A stretch of DNA of 52,909 bases from an archaeon (lineage in GTDB: Archaea; Iainarchaeota; Iainarchaeia; CSSED10-239). The position numbers and the translations under genes were made by a program. This document shows positions 42,565 to 51,289 of the stretch, piece by piece. Where the stretch lies: positions 1-52,909 of the forward strand of contig JAKQTP010000129.1 in the NCBI GenBank assembly GCA_029563035.1. Reading direction: 5' to 3'. Position 1 is the first letter of the stretch. The number at the start of each line of letters is the position of its first letter. The notes under the pieces are model-generated. The model saw only the letters and a program-made list of their open reading frames with translations, searched no databases and was not told the origin of the DNA.

Positions 42565-43278
42565 TTATTTTTTTATTAAACTTTGAAATACCTTATCCAT
42601 AAAATCTTTTGGCTGTGTATCAGTACCACCAGTCTTAGTAGGAAGAACGCCTATTTGATTACCATACATACCCTGTCTTTGTAATTCTGCTAATATCTCA
42701 TTTTTCATAGTTTGTTTTAAATCTTCTTGAATTTTTGGATAATTAACAGCTCGGTAAACAGCAACTAAATCAATACCTGGAGTGACTATATTAATACCCA
42801 ATTTTTTTGCATCTTCTGCAAATAACAATAGGTCTTCTTGGGTTAACTTTGGATATTCTTTCATTAGACTTTGTTGTCTAATATCAAAATCTTTTCTAAG
42901 GTTATCCATCTGAAGTTGTTTAATATATTCTTCATGCTGGCGTAATTGTTGTTGTACTTCAACAGGAATATTTTTTTGTGTAGCAATAGCCTTATCTTCT
43001 TCATCTTTTAAAGCTTTTTCTAAATCTTCAACTTTCATATTACGTTGTTTAGCAATAGATTGAACAATTTTTTCCATTCTTTCTTTTTCAGATTTGGTTT
43101 GTTCATATTGACTACGTAATTGTTTCATCGGATTTTGATCATCTGGTTTTGGTAAAGCATCAGGATTTTTCGGATTAGGATTAGTAGAAGGAACAAGTTC
43201 CTCTTGAGGTGGGGTCAAAACAGTTTCAGGGTTACCTTCAACTGTTGGATTTGGATTAGTAACGGGATCGAAATTCAT
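42565..43278 (-). CDS. Capsid scaffold protein
   Basis: 237 aa. An Asn/Pro-rich disordered start (DPVTNPNPTVEGNPETVLTP) is followed by long charged helices (QYEQTKSEKERMEKIVQSIA, VEVQQQLRQHEEYIKQLQMD) and a basic helical end (KDFMDKVFQSLIKK) that would bind the capsid protein. Place between portal and capsid genes is the classic scaffold position. No protease motif. Confidence 0.75.
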   Translation of the reverse strand: MNFDPVTNPNPTVEGNPETVLTPPQEELVPSTNPNPKNPDALPKPDDQNPMKQLRSQYEQTKSEKERMEKIVQSIAKQRNMKVEDLEKALKDEEDKAIATQKNIPVEVQQQLRQHEEYIKQLQMDNLRKDFDIRQQSLMKEYPKLTQEDLLLFAEDAKKLGINIVTPGIDLVAVYRAVNYPKIQEDLKQTMKNEILAELQRQGMYGNQIGVLPTKTGGTDTQPKDFMDKVFQSLIKK

Positions 43279-43352
43279 TTGTCTGCCTCCTTAACAATAA
43301 TATAATTGGCGAGATTATATCACGTATCTCAACTAATAATGTAGTTGGCACA

Positions 43353-45152
43353 TTAGCCTTGTTGGGCTGCCTGTGGAGAACCACTGGCTGTATTACCTAA
43401 GCCTGGCATGTTTCGTTTCAATTGACGTTCATTAGCTAACTGTGCAACAGCTTGCTCTGGACGCATACCTTGATCTACCATACCTGCAAAGCTTACTAGG
43501 TCAGATTCAACTTCTTCAATATCATTTCTACGTCTGTCATCTTGAATACGTTTTAAAATATGATACTTCATTGGAATATCCTTATAAGATACCCATTCTT
43601 CTAAAGTAATAATAGGTGGTTGTGGATTATACTGCATTTGCTTCTCCATTAATACATCTGCTAAATCAGATAATCTTATTAAGTTAGTAGGTAAATTAGG
43701 TGTAGCATGACAAGTAAAATCAAAACTTAACTGACTATTACTCATTTCTTCAAAGTCAATACTAATTACATCGTCCATTTCATTAGTTTTTTCATACCTA
43801 GGAAATTCTCGTTGTTTACCATATTCAAGATAAAATGACATAATTAGTTTTGAAAGGTCTGTTATAAATTTCTGAAGATTAACAATACGAGAATTATCAG
43901 TCATTGTAACACGTTGATTCATAATATCCATACCACCAGTAGTTTGAACACTACCTGTATCTCTACCTGTATATCTATCATCTACTCCAGAAATTCTCTT
44001 TATACCTAATTCCAAACGTTCTTTTAACAAATGTCTATCAGCAGGTAAAACTGGTAAGTCTACATATTGAACTACATCTTTCGGACTACCATCAACTACC
44101 CATAAACGTTTAGGATTATTACCTTGTTCTGCAAAAAGCTTTTCATTTAAACCACTACGTCTAGAAATAACACGTGGTCTATCTAATGAACCAGCTATTA
44201 ATGTTGACTCTACAGCATCTAATATATTTATAGAGATAGCATTATATAAAACTAAACGGGTAGTTGGTGTTCCATATGGGTCATCAACTGGAGCATTTGC
44301 ATAAAGTATTCGAATAGGAAATTCATTAGGTAATAAACCTTTATTAATACTTAAAATAAAACCATCATCTATCATACAAATCTTATCTATACGATATTTA
44401 TTAGTACCTGTTTCTAAAAATTTATAGTAACAAGTAGTGAACTTCACAATTTCACCTCTACCATCAGATGATGGAGCATTAACATATTTTGGAACAATTT
44501 CTGTTCCACCAGAATTTCCTTTTTTAAGAGCTCTGTATTCTGCAACCCTTGCAGAGAAACGGGCTTCATTTTCAAGTTCAATTAAAGAAATTTCTTCTGC
44601 AATAAATATTGCTCTACCTTTTTGATAATCACAAAAAGATGGATCTAAATATAATGATAGATTATCAATTTTCTTTATTTCTAAATCACCCATTTGTTTA
44701 TTATCAATTCCATCTATAATCTCTTGTTTCCAACCTAACTCTACTGCACCAAAGTTCAATAAAGCTGCTTTTTCACCAATAAGACTTTGTATATATGGAA
44801 TTTCAAGTTTCTCAAATGTATAATCCATAAATTCATTAATTGAATTAGCTTTATCTTTAAATTCTTTTTTACGTGGAAATATATAAGCCCGATAACTTCC
44901 TACATACAAACTATTTACATAATTTGTTTTAATAAAGTTAATCCAGTTTGTGTCAGGTTTAACACACCATTCTTCTAGAGAACCTTTACCAATAGTTTCC
45001 CAGAATAGACCACGATCATAAGCATCTAATATTCTCCACATATTTTCGTATGGTCGTCTTTTACTAGCAAAATGATTAAATAAATCTACAACTTTAGATA
45101 TCTTATAACCTAATGATTCTTCAAATGCATTATTTTTATACATATCATTCAT
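43353..45152 (-). CDS. Portal protein
   Basis: 599 aa downstream of terminase. Features typical of podoviral portals: YENMWRILDAYDRGLFWE, TNWINFIKTNYVNSLYVGSY, the acidic wing region, LPNEFPIRILYANAPVDDPYG, then DRYTGRDTGSVQTTGGMDIM before the long stem and crown helices (SRIVNLQKFITDLSKLIMSF) and a Gln/Gly/Ala-rich disordered tail. Forms the dodecameric ring for packaging. Confidence 0.85.
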   Translation of the reverse strand: MNDMYKNNAFEESLGYKISKVVDLFNHFASKRRPYENMWRILDAYDRGLFWETIGKGSLEEWCVKPDTNWINFIKTNYVNSLYVGSYRAYIFPRKKEFKDKANSINEFMDYTFEKLEIPYIQSLIGEKAALLNFGAVELGWKQEIIDGIDNKQMGDLEIKKIDNLSLYLDPSFCDYQKGRAIFIAEEISLIELENEARFSARVAEYRALKKGNSGGTEIVPKYVNAPSSDGRGEIVKFTTCYYKFLETGTNKYRIDKICMIDDGFILSINKGLLPNEFPIRILYANAPVDDPYGTPTTRLVLYNAISINILDAVESTLIAGSLDRPRVISRRSGLNEKLFAEQGNNPKRLWVVDGSPKDVVQYVDLPVLPADRHLLKERLELGIKRISGVDDRYTGRDTGSVQTTGGMDIMNQRVTMTDNSRIVNLQKFITDLSKLIMSFYLEYGKQREFPRYEKTNEMDDVISIDFEEMSNSQLSFDFTCHATPNLPTNLIRLSDLADVLMEKQMQYNPQPPIITLEEWVSYKDIPMKYHILKRIQDDRRRNDIEEVESDLVSFAGMVDQGMRPEQAVAQLANERQLKRNMPGLGNTASGSPQAAQQG

Positions 45153-45438
45153 TTGCTTTCAGACCCCCATTCTGTTCATCAATAACAGCTTCACCTTTTT
45201 CAAAGGCAACAATTGCTTCAAACGGGTTACTCATTCTCTTTTTAAATATTTCTTCCTTTGTTAATTCTTTTTCAGGAATAGGTTCAAATTTTGGTTCTTG
45301 TTCTTTTTCAATAGTACATTTTGAATTTGATATTTGATTTTTCAAATTTTTATTTTCTTCTATTAGCTTAGTAGCAAAATAACAAGCAACAATACCAATA
45401 ATTAATCCAAGAATAAAACAAATTAATTCTGTTAACAT
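45145..45438 (-). CDS. Single-pass membrane protein, 97 aa
   Basis: An N-terminal transmembrane segment (LICFILGLIIGIVACYFATK) is followed by a coiled-coil stretch and an acidic, Lys/Glu-rich tail (EKEQEPKFEPIPEKELTKEE). It overlaps both terminase and portal by a few bases. It could be an inner-membrane spanin- or holin-like protein, but an accessory packaging role is equally possible. Confidence 0.65.
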   Translation of the reverse strand: MLTELICFILGLIIGIVACYFATKLIEENKNLKNQISNSKCTIEKEQEPKFEPIPEKELTKEEIFKKRMSNPFEAIVAFEKGEAVIDEQNGGLKANE

Positions 45439-47075
45439 TAGTAATTTTCACGCTCCCATCCTCCATACATCGAACCAAATCTACTATCTTGAGAAGAACT
45501 TTTATTAGTGTCTTCATAGAGAGTGTATGGATTAATATCATTATTTTGTATTTTCTTTAATACTTTTAGTTCTATTCCTCTAGCATCATAGGACTTATGC
45601 TCTAAATTTTTTAAATTTTCTGGAATAGCCATTATCATAAACTCCATAGCATTAACCCCATGGTTGTTTTTATCCATAGGTTTATCACCTTGACTTTTAC
45701 CATCTGCTGTTCTTGGTGGAAATTTATAATTAGTTCCTTCTTTATATAAATTTATACAAGATTTAAAAATTTTAAGTTTACCAGAATCTATAAAGGTATT
45801 CGTTTTTAGCATACGTGCTTCTAAATCCATCATAGCTGCTTGTAAGAAAATCTTTCTTTCTGCGAATAAGTCACCAATTGTTTTTAAATTGAAGTCATTT
45901 CGCTTGTTTATAGACCTTCCATCCATAATTGGTGGTGTCCATAACTTCCCTAGAGGAATGTTAATTGGAAATTTCTGCCAGTATATGTCCGATTGTGTTT
46001 CATAATTGTTATCTGTAACAAAAGTTTCATCAAATATGTACAAAATACCAGAAACTGGGTCAATCGCCCCATATAACCAAGCACTTGGGTCATTAATTCC
46101 ATAATCTGTGGATATTACTCTATGCCAAGACGATGGAATAGGGAAGTCATCTACGAAACAACTATAAATATTCGCATAAACCATACCTTCAGCGTAATCA
46201 AATGAACCCTGTAGGTAACGTCTTATCCACCATAATGGTTTATTCTTTGAGTTAGACTCAATGAAATCACTAGGTAAGTAAGCATTTAGCTTAGTTGGAT
46301 GAATATGTGATGAATAAAATCTATCAGGTTCTAATACATTGTAATATTGATTTGTATCATAAGTTTTAATAACAGAACTATGAAACAAATAATCGTCTCT
46401 AATCCAACCATTACTAGGGTTAGACTCAATAAAAATACGTTTCCAATCAACTTTTGTTTTAAATGTATCTGTTGACGGGTCATATATAACATTACCTTCG
46501 GAATCAAGTTCTAAAACTGCTCCTGCTAATGAACGTAAACGTGCTTTTAATTGGATAAATATTTCATGGTCAATAGCAGATGCTTCGACAATGTGTATTC
46601 TACTAGAATTTAGGGAACGTAATAGTTCCTCATCATAAAATGATTTAATTAATAGAGTGTGTCCATTAATTAATATATAGGTTTTTTTAGATTTGTTTTC
46701 ATATAAAACAAAATCTTTTGGAAGGTCTTGTCTCAATTCCTTCTCATAGGTTTGCTCTACCTGAGCTAAAATTGCTGAACCAACTACTGTTTGCCCATTT
46801 GGTGTTGAAAGCATATGCTTTTGATCATCTTGTATTGTACAACTGGTTTTACCACTACCATACCCTCCGAAAACTCCAACACACTTGTGGTTATCTGTAT
46901 GAACCTCAGCTTGATGTTCCTGAGGAATATAAGTATTAACAAATGTATTACAATTTTCTTTACTGCATCGCATCCAGAAAGTGGATTCTCCACCTTCTAG
47001 ATTAATAGCAGGGACCATTGAGGAATTACAACTAGGACACAGGAGCTTGTTTTTGTTGATTAGCTTTAAGCTCAT
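45438..47075 (-). CDS. terL: Terminase large subunit
   Basis: 545 aa. It begins with a zinc-finger-like CPSC...CSKENC (~14-42), then Walker A GVFGGYGSGKTS (~68-79), an RIHIVEASAID strand as Walker B-like with catalytic Glu, a coupling-like FIESNPSNGW motif, and the RNase H-type nuclease STDYGINDPSAWLYG with an acidic pair, then YIFDETFVTD. This is the packaging motor ATPase-nuclease. The added N-terminal zinc finger is less common. It overlaps the upstream gene by 44 bases. Confidence 0.9.
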   Translation of the reverse strand: MSLKLINKNKLLCPSCNSSMVPAINLEGGESTFWMRCSKENCNTFVNTYIPQEHQAEVHTDNHKCVGVFGGYGSGKTSCTIQDDQKHMLSTPNGQTVVGSAILAQVEQTYEKELRQDLPKDFVLYENKSKKTYILINGHTLLIKSFYDEELLRSLNSSRIHIVEASAIDHEIFIQLKARLRSLAGAVLELDSEGNVIYDPSTDTFKTKVDWKRIFIESNPSNGWIRDDYLFHSSVIKTYDTNQYYNVLEPDRFYSSHIHPTKLNAYLPSDFIESNSKNKPLWWIRRYLQGSFDYAEGMVYANIYSCFVDDFPIPSSWHRVISTDYGINDPSAWLYGAIDPVSGILYIFDETFVTDNNYETQSDIYWQKFPINIPLGKLWTPPIMDGRSINKRNDFNLKTIGDLFAERKIFLQAAMMDLEARMLKTNTFIDSGKLKIFKSCINLYKEGTNYKFPPRTADGKSQGDKPMDKNNHGVNAMEFMIMAIPENLKNLEHKSYDARGIELKVLKKIQNNDINPYTLYEDTNKSSSQDSRFGSMYGGWERENY

Positions 47076-47406
47076 TAAGTTTTTTAATTTCTTTCTGAGT
47101 TTCTTCCAATAGGGCTTCGGGAGTTTTCTTATAAAGATCTACATGTTCAGGATAAATCTTGTTAGTAATATGAGAGATACCCATTACTAGCTTATCATAA
47201 ATATTTGCCCTGAGTTCTTTATCTATTTTAGGATCTTTATCTGGGTTCAATCTTGGTGATACTTGTCTGTAAGTTACATCTGCTGCCAATTCCACAGCAG
47301 TTAGAGCTAAATTTAGTAATTCTTCATTAGTAATACTAGCTTTACCTAGCTCTAGGGATACTTCGTTACCGTTTCTAATACGAATTGTGAAACCTTTCAT
47401 ACTCAT
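47032..47406 (-). CDS. Hypothetical first gene of the virion operon (small terminase candidate)
   Basis: 124 aa immediately before terL, overlapping it by 44 bases. A beta start (GFTIRIRNGNEVSLELGKAS) is followed by helices (TNEELLNLALTAVELAADV, LRANIYDKLVMGISHITN) and a Lys/Gln tail. Its position suits a small terminase subunit, but no DNA-binding helix-turn-helix is obvious. The mRNA starts just upstream at the 47426-47454 promoter. Confidence 0.6.
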   Translation of the reverse strand: MSMKGFTIRIRNGNEVSLELGKASITNEELLNLALTAVELAADVTYRQVSPRLNPDKDPKIDKELRANIYDKLVMGISHITNKIYPEHVDLYKKTPEALLEETQKEIKKLNELKANQQKQAPVS

Positions 47407-47425
47407 GAAATCACCTCTTCATCTT

Positions 47426-47454
47426 ATTATAGTTCATAAAAATATGGATGTCAA
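47426..47454 (-). promoter_or_regulatory. Near-perfect sigma-70 promoter of the virion operon
   Basis: On the minus strand TTGACA (47454-47449) and TATAAT (47431-47426) are separated by exactly 17 bases. Both hexamers are consensus. It lies 20 bases from the first virion gene start, so transcription begins in the short leader. Confidence 0.9.
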
Positions 47455-47474
47455 GTATTTTATGAAAAGACTTT

Positions 47475-47742
47475 CATTAAAAGGGGTAATGGTATCAAAA
47501 AAGAAGTGGTGGTGAATTAATTAACGTAGTTAATTAGAGGTGCGGAGGTTAAATATTCCGCAATTCAAGACCCGACCCAGGGGTAGACGTATGCGTAGTA
47601 CACTGTATTGATGGGATACTAATTGCTGCTTATACTATATAAGTAGGATAACTAGAACAATCTATTAACGAGATACACCAAGTGGTGTTCAGTAAGGATT
47701 ACTGTCTTAATCACAAATTAAATTGGGAAAGGAATTTAATTG
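47475..47742 (+). other. Structured 5' leader with multiple hairpins
   Basis: There is no gene in 47407-47742. This part holds GGTATCA at 47491 and a perfect 8-bp repeat TAATTAAC/GTTAATTA (47518-47536). Further pairings are TGCGGA/TCCGCA (47541-47562), CTTATA/TATAAG (47629-47643), ACACCA/TGGTGT (47675-47688), CAGTA/TACTG (47690-47704) and AATTAAATT/AATTTAATT (47716-47741). The last hairpin puts GGGAAAGG, the ribosome site of the next gene, in its loop. It may be a folded leader controlling translation, or contain a small RNA; no known riboswitch class is recognised. Confidence 0.5.
47608..47636 (+). promoter_or_regulatory. Candidate promoter for the 47743 gene
   Basis: TTGATG (47608-47613), 17 bases, then TATACT (47631-47636). 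This is four or five matches per hexamer with ideal spacing. The -10 overlaps a CTTATA/TATAAG hairpin. Confidence 0.5.
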
Positions 47743-48903
47743 ATGAACATTTACATTAGTAACATCAATGTAGTTCTGTCAAAATTTAACAAAAAAGAGA
47801 TAGAACTTACAAATTCAGACTTCGATAAGGTTTATAGTCTTATTGAAGATATGTTAGAAGGTGAATATCACCTTAGAACTTTGGTTAGTGCTATAATTAA
47901 TTTATCAAAGGTTTATCCAAATGATAGCAAAAACTTTGCTATCAGGACTCTAAAAATACTTGTGAGAACAGGTATAAACATAAAAGAGTACAATTATCCC
48001 TGTAATTGGGATAAAGACACTATGGAGTATGAAATATTTCTCCATGATGTAGAAAGGCTACGAAAAATAGCCTTTCCTCCTTCGAAAATATATTTAAAGA
48101 GGAGAGATTTTGGTGGTAACGTGGAAGTTGTAACTGACAAGCTTGGTTATAACTATCAAGAAAATGATTATTCGGGCTTCGAATATGAAGCTGAATACCC
48201 TGCTTCAAGAATAAAAGTAGAAGGGTTTGAAATATTTCCTAGAAAATTTGATTTCAAACTATTTGAATTTATTCTACCAGCATCAGCATCAGAATCAGTG
48301 TCGTATAAAAAAATAGTATATAAAGAAGGAAAACTATATATATACGGAAAATTTTATTTAAAGAATGAAGGTGGTTTTAAAAAGAATCACCTTTATTGGA
48401 TTCCAAACAATGGTCCAGCAGTTGATCTCTGTTTTGTAGAAGACAGGGATGATATTGAAAAAATACTCTGCAGATGGGGTTATGCAGAGTCTGGTATGGT
48501 TTATTTGAAAAAGTACAAAAAACAATCACTGTACAAGCAGTTGCAATTACTTTTAGTGGTTGCTATCTTTAGGGATAGACCAACTGAAGAAGACAGAGAA
48601 AAGCAATTGGAGAAGTTGTTGGATATGTTTGGATTAGAGGAATTACTGAAAAAGTTAGGTTTCTTTGGTAATGTTTCATATTATAAATCTTTGATAGATG
48701 ACGATCTGGCATTGATTAAATATCTAGAAGATCAAAAAGTAATCTGGCGTATAGAGCTAGATGAACTCTATGATATGGAATTAGACTCATTTGAACCAAT
48801 ATATGAGTCAAATACGGATTATGAAGATGAAGGAATACTCTTTGATGATCAGGATGATGATCCAGATCAAGATCAATCAGATATTCCTGATGACACTGAA
48901 TAA
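47743..48903 (+). CDS. Hypothetical protein with acidic C terminus, 386 aa
   Basis: ATG 47743 follows AAAGGA; a TTG one codon earlier is less likely. The N-terminal half is helical (SDFDKVYSLIEDMLEGEYHL), the middle beta-rich with many Lys/Tyr (KIVYKEGKLYIYGKFYLKNE), then EEDREKQLEKLLDMFGLEEL. The tail is very acidic (DDQDDDPDQDQSDIPDDTE), a possible DNA-mimic or protein-binding tail. It is a single gene with its own promoter and terminator, so it is separately controlled. No family is recognised. Confidence 0.75.
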   Translation: MNIYISNINVVLSKFNKKEIELTNSDFDKVYSLIEDMLEGEYHLRTLVSAIINLSKVYPNDSKNFAIRTLKILVRTGINIKEYNYPCNWDKDTMEYEIFLHDVERLRKIAFPPSKIYLKRRDFGGNVEVVTDKLGYNYQENDYSGFEYEAEYPASRIKVEGFEIFPRKFDFKLFEFILPASASESVSYKKIVYKEGKLYIYGKFYLKNEGGFKKNHLYWIPNNGPAVDLCFVEDRDDIEKILCRWGYAESGMVYLKKYKKQSLYKQLQLLLVVAIFRDRPTEEDREKQLEKLLDMFGLEELLKKLGFFGNVSYYKSLIDDDLALIKYLEDQKVIWRIELDELYDMELDSFEPIYESNTDYEDEGILFDDQDDDPDQDQSDIPDDTE

Positions 48904-48913
48904 AAAAATTAGG

Positions 48914-48947
48914 GTTGGATACGTTAGCGTATCCGACTCTTTTTTTT
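48914..48947 (+). terminator. Intrinsic terminator
   Basis: GTTGGATACG (48914-48923), TTAG loop, CGTATCCGAC (48928-48937), then eight Ts. It directly follows the 47743-48903 gene. Confidence 0.93.
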
Positions 48948-49125
48948 ATGGACTATTAGAATATCACGCCGAATGGAACAACTACAGATAGACGATTAGG
49001 ACTATCACGCCTATATGGACTTTAACTAGTCAGACACGCTTTTTTTTCTTTTTTTTTGATTTGTGTATTTTTGATTTGTTTTCTTGATAATCAGAAATAA
49101 CACATTAGCCAGAGGAGGAATAGAC

Positions 49126-49596
49126 GTGGCAGAAATTAAGAATAAGAGTGTAGAAGTCGTAGAAGTAGAAGAACAAGATGTAAAGGAATTAACTAGCATT
49201 AAGGATTTATCGAAGAAGAAGCAAGAGTTAATTGAAAAGTTTCAGAAAGGGAGAATCTTAGACGGAACATACATCGGAAGATGTATAAACATTACAGATT
49301 CAGAGGACGGAAAGACGTCCACTTTTTGGTTTAAGGTGTTAACTTCGAAAGGTGAAATTGTCAAAGGCGTTGTGCGTGATAACTTCATAAAGAAGTTAAT
49401 GCGTGCAGACGGAACACCAGTTTTGAACAGAAACGGGGAGCAAGCAACAATCAACGAAGTAGAAAGTTACTTCGCTAAAGTTGCGAATGCAGCGGCTGAT
49501 GAAGATTTCATCGGAAAGCCATTAAGCGTTGTAATTAGAAACGGCTATATAGCCGATTTAAGTAAAGACAGAAGAACAGGAGGAGTTCGTTCTTAA
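49126..49596 (+). CDS. Hypothetical small protein (GTG start), 156 aa
   Basis: GAGGAGGAATAGAC precedes GTG 49126, so I use it instead of the upstream ATA/ATG-type start at 49084. An acidic N terminus (VEVVEVEEQDVKELTSIKD) is followed by a compact beta domain (GTYIGRCINITDSED, KTSTFWFKVLTSKGEIVKGV) and SVVIRNGYIADLS. It uses more AAG and GAG codons than neighbours, which suggests strong expression or a different origin. It is the only gene between two terminators. Function unknown. Confidence 0.7.
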   Translation: MAEIKNKSVEVVEVEEQDVKELTSIKDLSKKKQELIEKFQKGRILDGTYIGRCINITDSEDGKTSTFWFKVLTSKGEIVKGVVRDNFIKKLMRADGTPVLNRNGEQATINEVESYFAKVANAAADEDFIGKPLSVVIRNGYIADLSKDRRTGGVRS

Positions 49597-49614
49597 ACGA
49601 ACTTCTTTTTTTTT
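49582..49614 (+). terminator. Intrinsic terminator overlapping a gene end
   Basis: GTTCGTT (49585-49591), CTTA loop, AACGAAC (49596-49602), then a run of Ts interrupted by one C. The left arm overlaps the last codons of the gene. Confidence 0.88.
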
Positions 49615-49632
49615 AGCAATCGGGACACAAAA

Positions 49633-49995
49633 TGATACCACTTTATGTATTTTTAGTGGTATCAATTTGAGCACACATGTATACAATGTGTTACCATTAA
49701 AAATATCGAAAATGGTATTTGTTTGGCTCACACGTTTTATATAGCATGTTTATTTTTTTAAAATTTATCAATTTTTGGCATCAATTTGGTTTCTTTCAAA
49801 ATTATTCAAATTTATTTTATTTATTCAAATTTATTCAACAAAATGGTATCATATTATATACATCAGTGTATACAAGATATATACATTTTTATATAAAAAA
49901 TAAAAAGCTTAATATAGGTATATAAAATGAGTGAGCCAAGTTGATGCCATTTTCAACAATTTTAAAAACCCACAAAAACACAAGTTGATACCACT
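49633..49995. repeat. AT-rich iteron-like repeat block (origin or operator candidate)
   Basis: The region 49615-50017 has no gene. A motif close to GGYATCAAYTTG recurs in both orientations: TGATACCACT (49633-49642) mirrored by AGTGGTATCA (49655-49664), GGCATCAATTTGG (49777-49789), GGTATCA (49845-49851), TTGATGCC (49941-49948) and AAGTTGATACCACT (49982-49995). TTTGGCTCAC (49722) mirrors GTGAGCCAAG (49931-49940). TTATTCAAATTTATT is a 15-bp direct repeat (49802, 49821). The layout is roughly symmetrical about 49.82 kb. An origin or repressor cluster is possible; no initiator gene is identified nearby. Confidence 0.6.
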
Positions 49996-50017
49996 ACATG
50001 GAAGGAAGTGAATTTTT

Positions 50018-50254
50018 TTGTCTTTTTTGATCGGTGATTTCGTGGAGGTTGTTTCAGGTAAAAAATACAAACTAGGTGAACAATTTCCAATAACAGACAT
50101 ATACATTATAGAAAAAAACGGTTACAAAAGAACTTATCTTTATTCAACCTGGGGATATAAAATTCAATCCACTAATGTAATAAAAATAGGCACATACAAA
50201 CAAGGCATCCTAGAATTAAATAAAGGAGAGAAACTAAATGTTGAGTTTTTATAA
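50018..50254 (+). CDS. Small protein with SH3-like pattern (TTG start), 78 aa
   Basis: TTG 50018 follows GGAAGGAAGTG (49999-50009). The product begins SFLIGDFVEVVSGKKYKLGE, a pattern like KOW/SH3-type barrels, then YIIEKNGYKRTYLYSTWGYK. It lies just after the repeat block and could bind nucleic acid; unproven. Confidence 0.55.
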   Translation: MSFLIGDFVEVVSGKKYKLGEQFPITDIYIIEKNGYKRTYLYSTWGYKIQSTNVIKIGTYKQGILELNKGEKLNVEFL

Positions 50255-50283
50255 TATATATGATATAATAAGGAGGAATTAAT

Positions 50284-50703
50284 ATGAAAGCAAAGTTTAA
50301 AGAAGGGCAAGTAGTACTGTATCAGAATGGTACTAGCTTTGAATTAGGTATTGTTAAAGAAGTTGTAGAGCGTATAGTTAAACAACATCTTAAACAGGAT
50401 GGGTTGTATGGTGAACCTACTGGCGAAGACACCATTCAATTTTATTATCGTGTGTGGTATCATACAGGTGATACATCTGCTCTTACAGATGAAAGAAATT
50501 TACATGAGATAAAGAATGCTTATGCTTTCTTAGTTATGAGACGTAAAGCAGACACTTCATCTATTAATGATACACCTGCCCGTCAACTTGCATCGTTTAT
50601 TATAGATAAGACTTCTCAACTCACTGAGTTGGACTATAAATTTGAATGGGAAGATGCATTAACAGAACTCATAAACAAATTTGAGGTGATATCTAATGTT
50701 TGA
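50284..50703 (+). CDS. Hypothetical protein, 139 aa
   Basis: AAGGAGGAA precedes the ATG. A beta-barrel-like N terminus (FKEGQVVLYQNGTSFELGIV) is followed by an aromatic strand (IQFYYRVWYHTGDTSALTDE) and helical end (WEDALTELINKFE). The N terminus resembles that of 50018-50254. It overlaps the next gene by 8 bases. Typical accessory gene of unknown role. Confidence 0.7.
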   Translation: MKAKFKEGQVVLYQNGTSFELGIVKEVVERIVKQHLKQDGLYGEPTGEDTIQFYYRVWYHTGDTSALTDERNLHEIKNAYAFLVMRRKADTSSINDTPARQLASFIIDKTSQLTELDYKFEWEDALTELINKFEVISNV

Positions 50704-51064
50704 ATTATTTCTAATGGATTTACTTCCAGAAAAACGTAAAGAATTTTTAGAAGCTCATGGTTGTTGGGATGTAAACGTAGAAAATCCTTCTACATTCCCT
50801 AACAACTGGGATATCTTTCCTATCATGACATTTGATCCTGATGATGTAGATTTTGTAGATGAATATAGTTATGCAGTATCAATATTAGATGATAAAAACA
50901 ATCCATCAGATAATCTTGATAACTTTGATGATTTACAAGAGGCTATTGCCTATGCTAAGGAGCATCAAGGTGCTGGTGTTTTTCAAGAACGTTATCTTAC
51001 AGACAAGAATATTTGTGAATACCTTTTAGTGTGGCATCCTGATAAGGAGGAAATATGCAAATAG
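50696..51064 (+). CDS. Acidic hypothetical protein, 122 aa
   Basis: Strongly acidic (FDPDDVDFVDEYSYAVSILD, DNLDNFDDLQEAIAYAKEHQ), with aromatic residues and no Cys cluster. Small acidic phage proteins of this kind can be inhibitors or DNA mimics; nothing specific supports that here. It overlaps both neighbours, so it is co-translated. Confidence 0.65.
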   Translation: MFELFLMDLLPEKRKEFLEAHGCWDVNVENPSTFPNNWDIFPIMTFDPDDVDFVDEYSYAVSILDDKNNPSDNLDNFDDLQEAIAYAKEHQGAGVFQERYLTDKNICEYLLVWHPDKEEICK

Positions 51065-51288
51065 AAGAAGGCAAGTGGGATTATCTCACTGGTCAAAGAA
51101 TGCATTTTAATAATCTGAAAAGGATGAGGTCAAAATATGACAGTGACCCCAAACAAAAGATTATGTTTTCTAATCCAAACATAGATAATTGGGTTAGACT
51201 TGGAGATAGTTTGACGGGAGAAACATTTAACGGTGTTTCTAGAAAAACATTTTATGAAGTAATAAATCAAAAAGGAGAACTAGAATGA
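51055..51288 (+). CDS. Hypothetical protein, 77 aa
   Basis: AAGGAGG precedes the ATG, which overlaps the previous gene by 10 bases. The middle is basic (RMHFNNLKRMRSKYDSDPKQ), followed by NIDNWVRLGDSLTGETFNG. No family is recognised. Confidence 0.6.
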   Translation: MQIEEGKWDYLTGQRMHFNNLKRMRSKYDSDPKQKIMFSNPNIDNWVRLGDSLTGETFNGVSRKTFYEVINQKGELE

Positions 51289-51289
51289 T

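Noticed and set aside
49802..49835. CRISPR array in the 49.8 kb repeats
   Set aside because: Only two short direct repeats with a 4-base gap; no regular spacers.
49719..49925. 68-codon open frame in the repeat block
   Set aside because: Low-complexity Phe/Asn/Leu composition, no ribosome site, coincides with AT-rich repeats.
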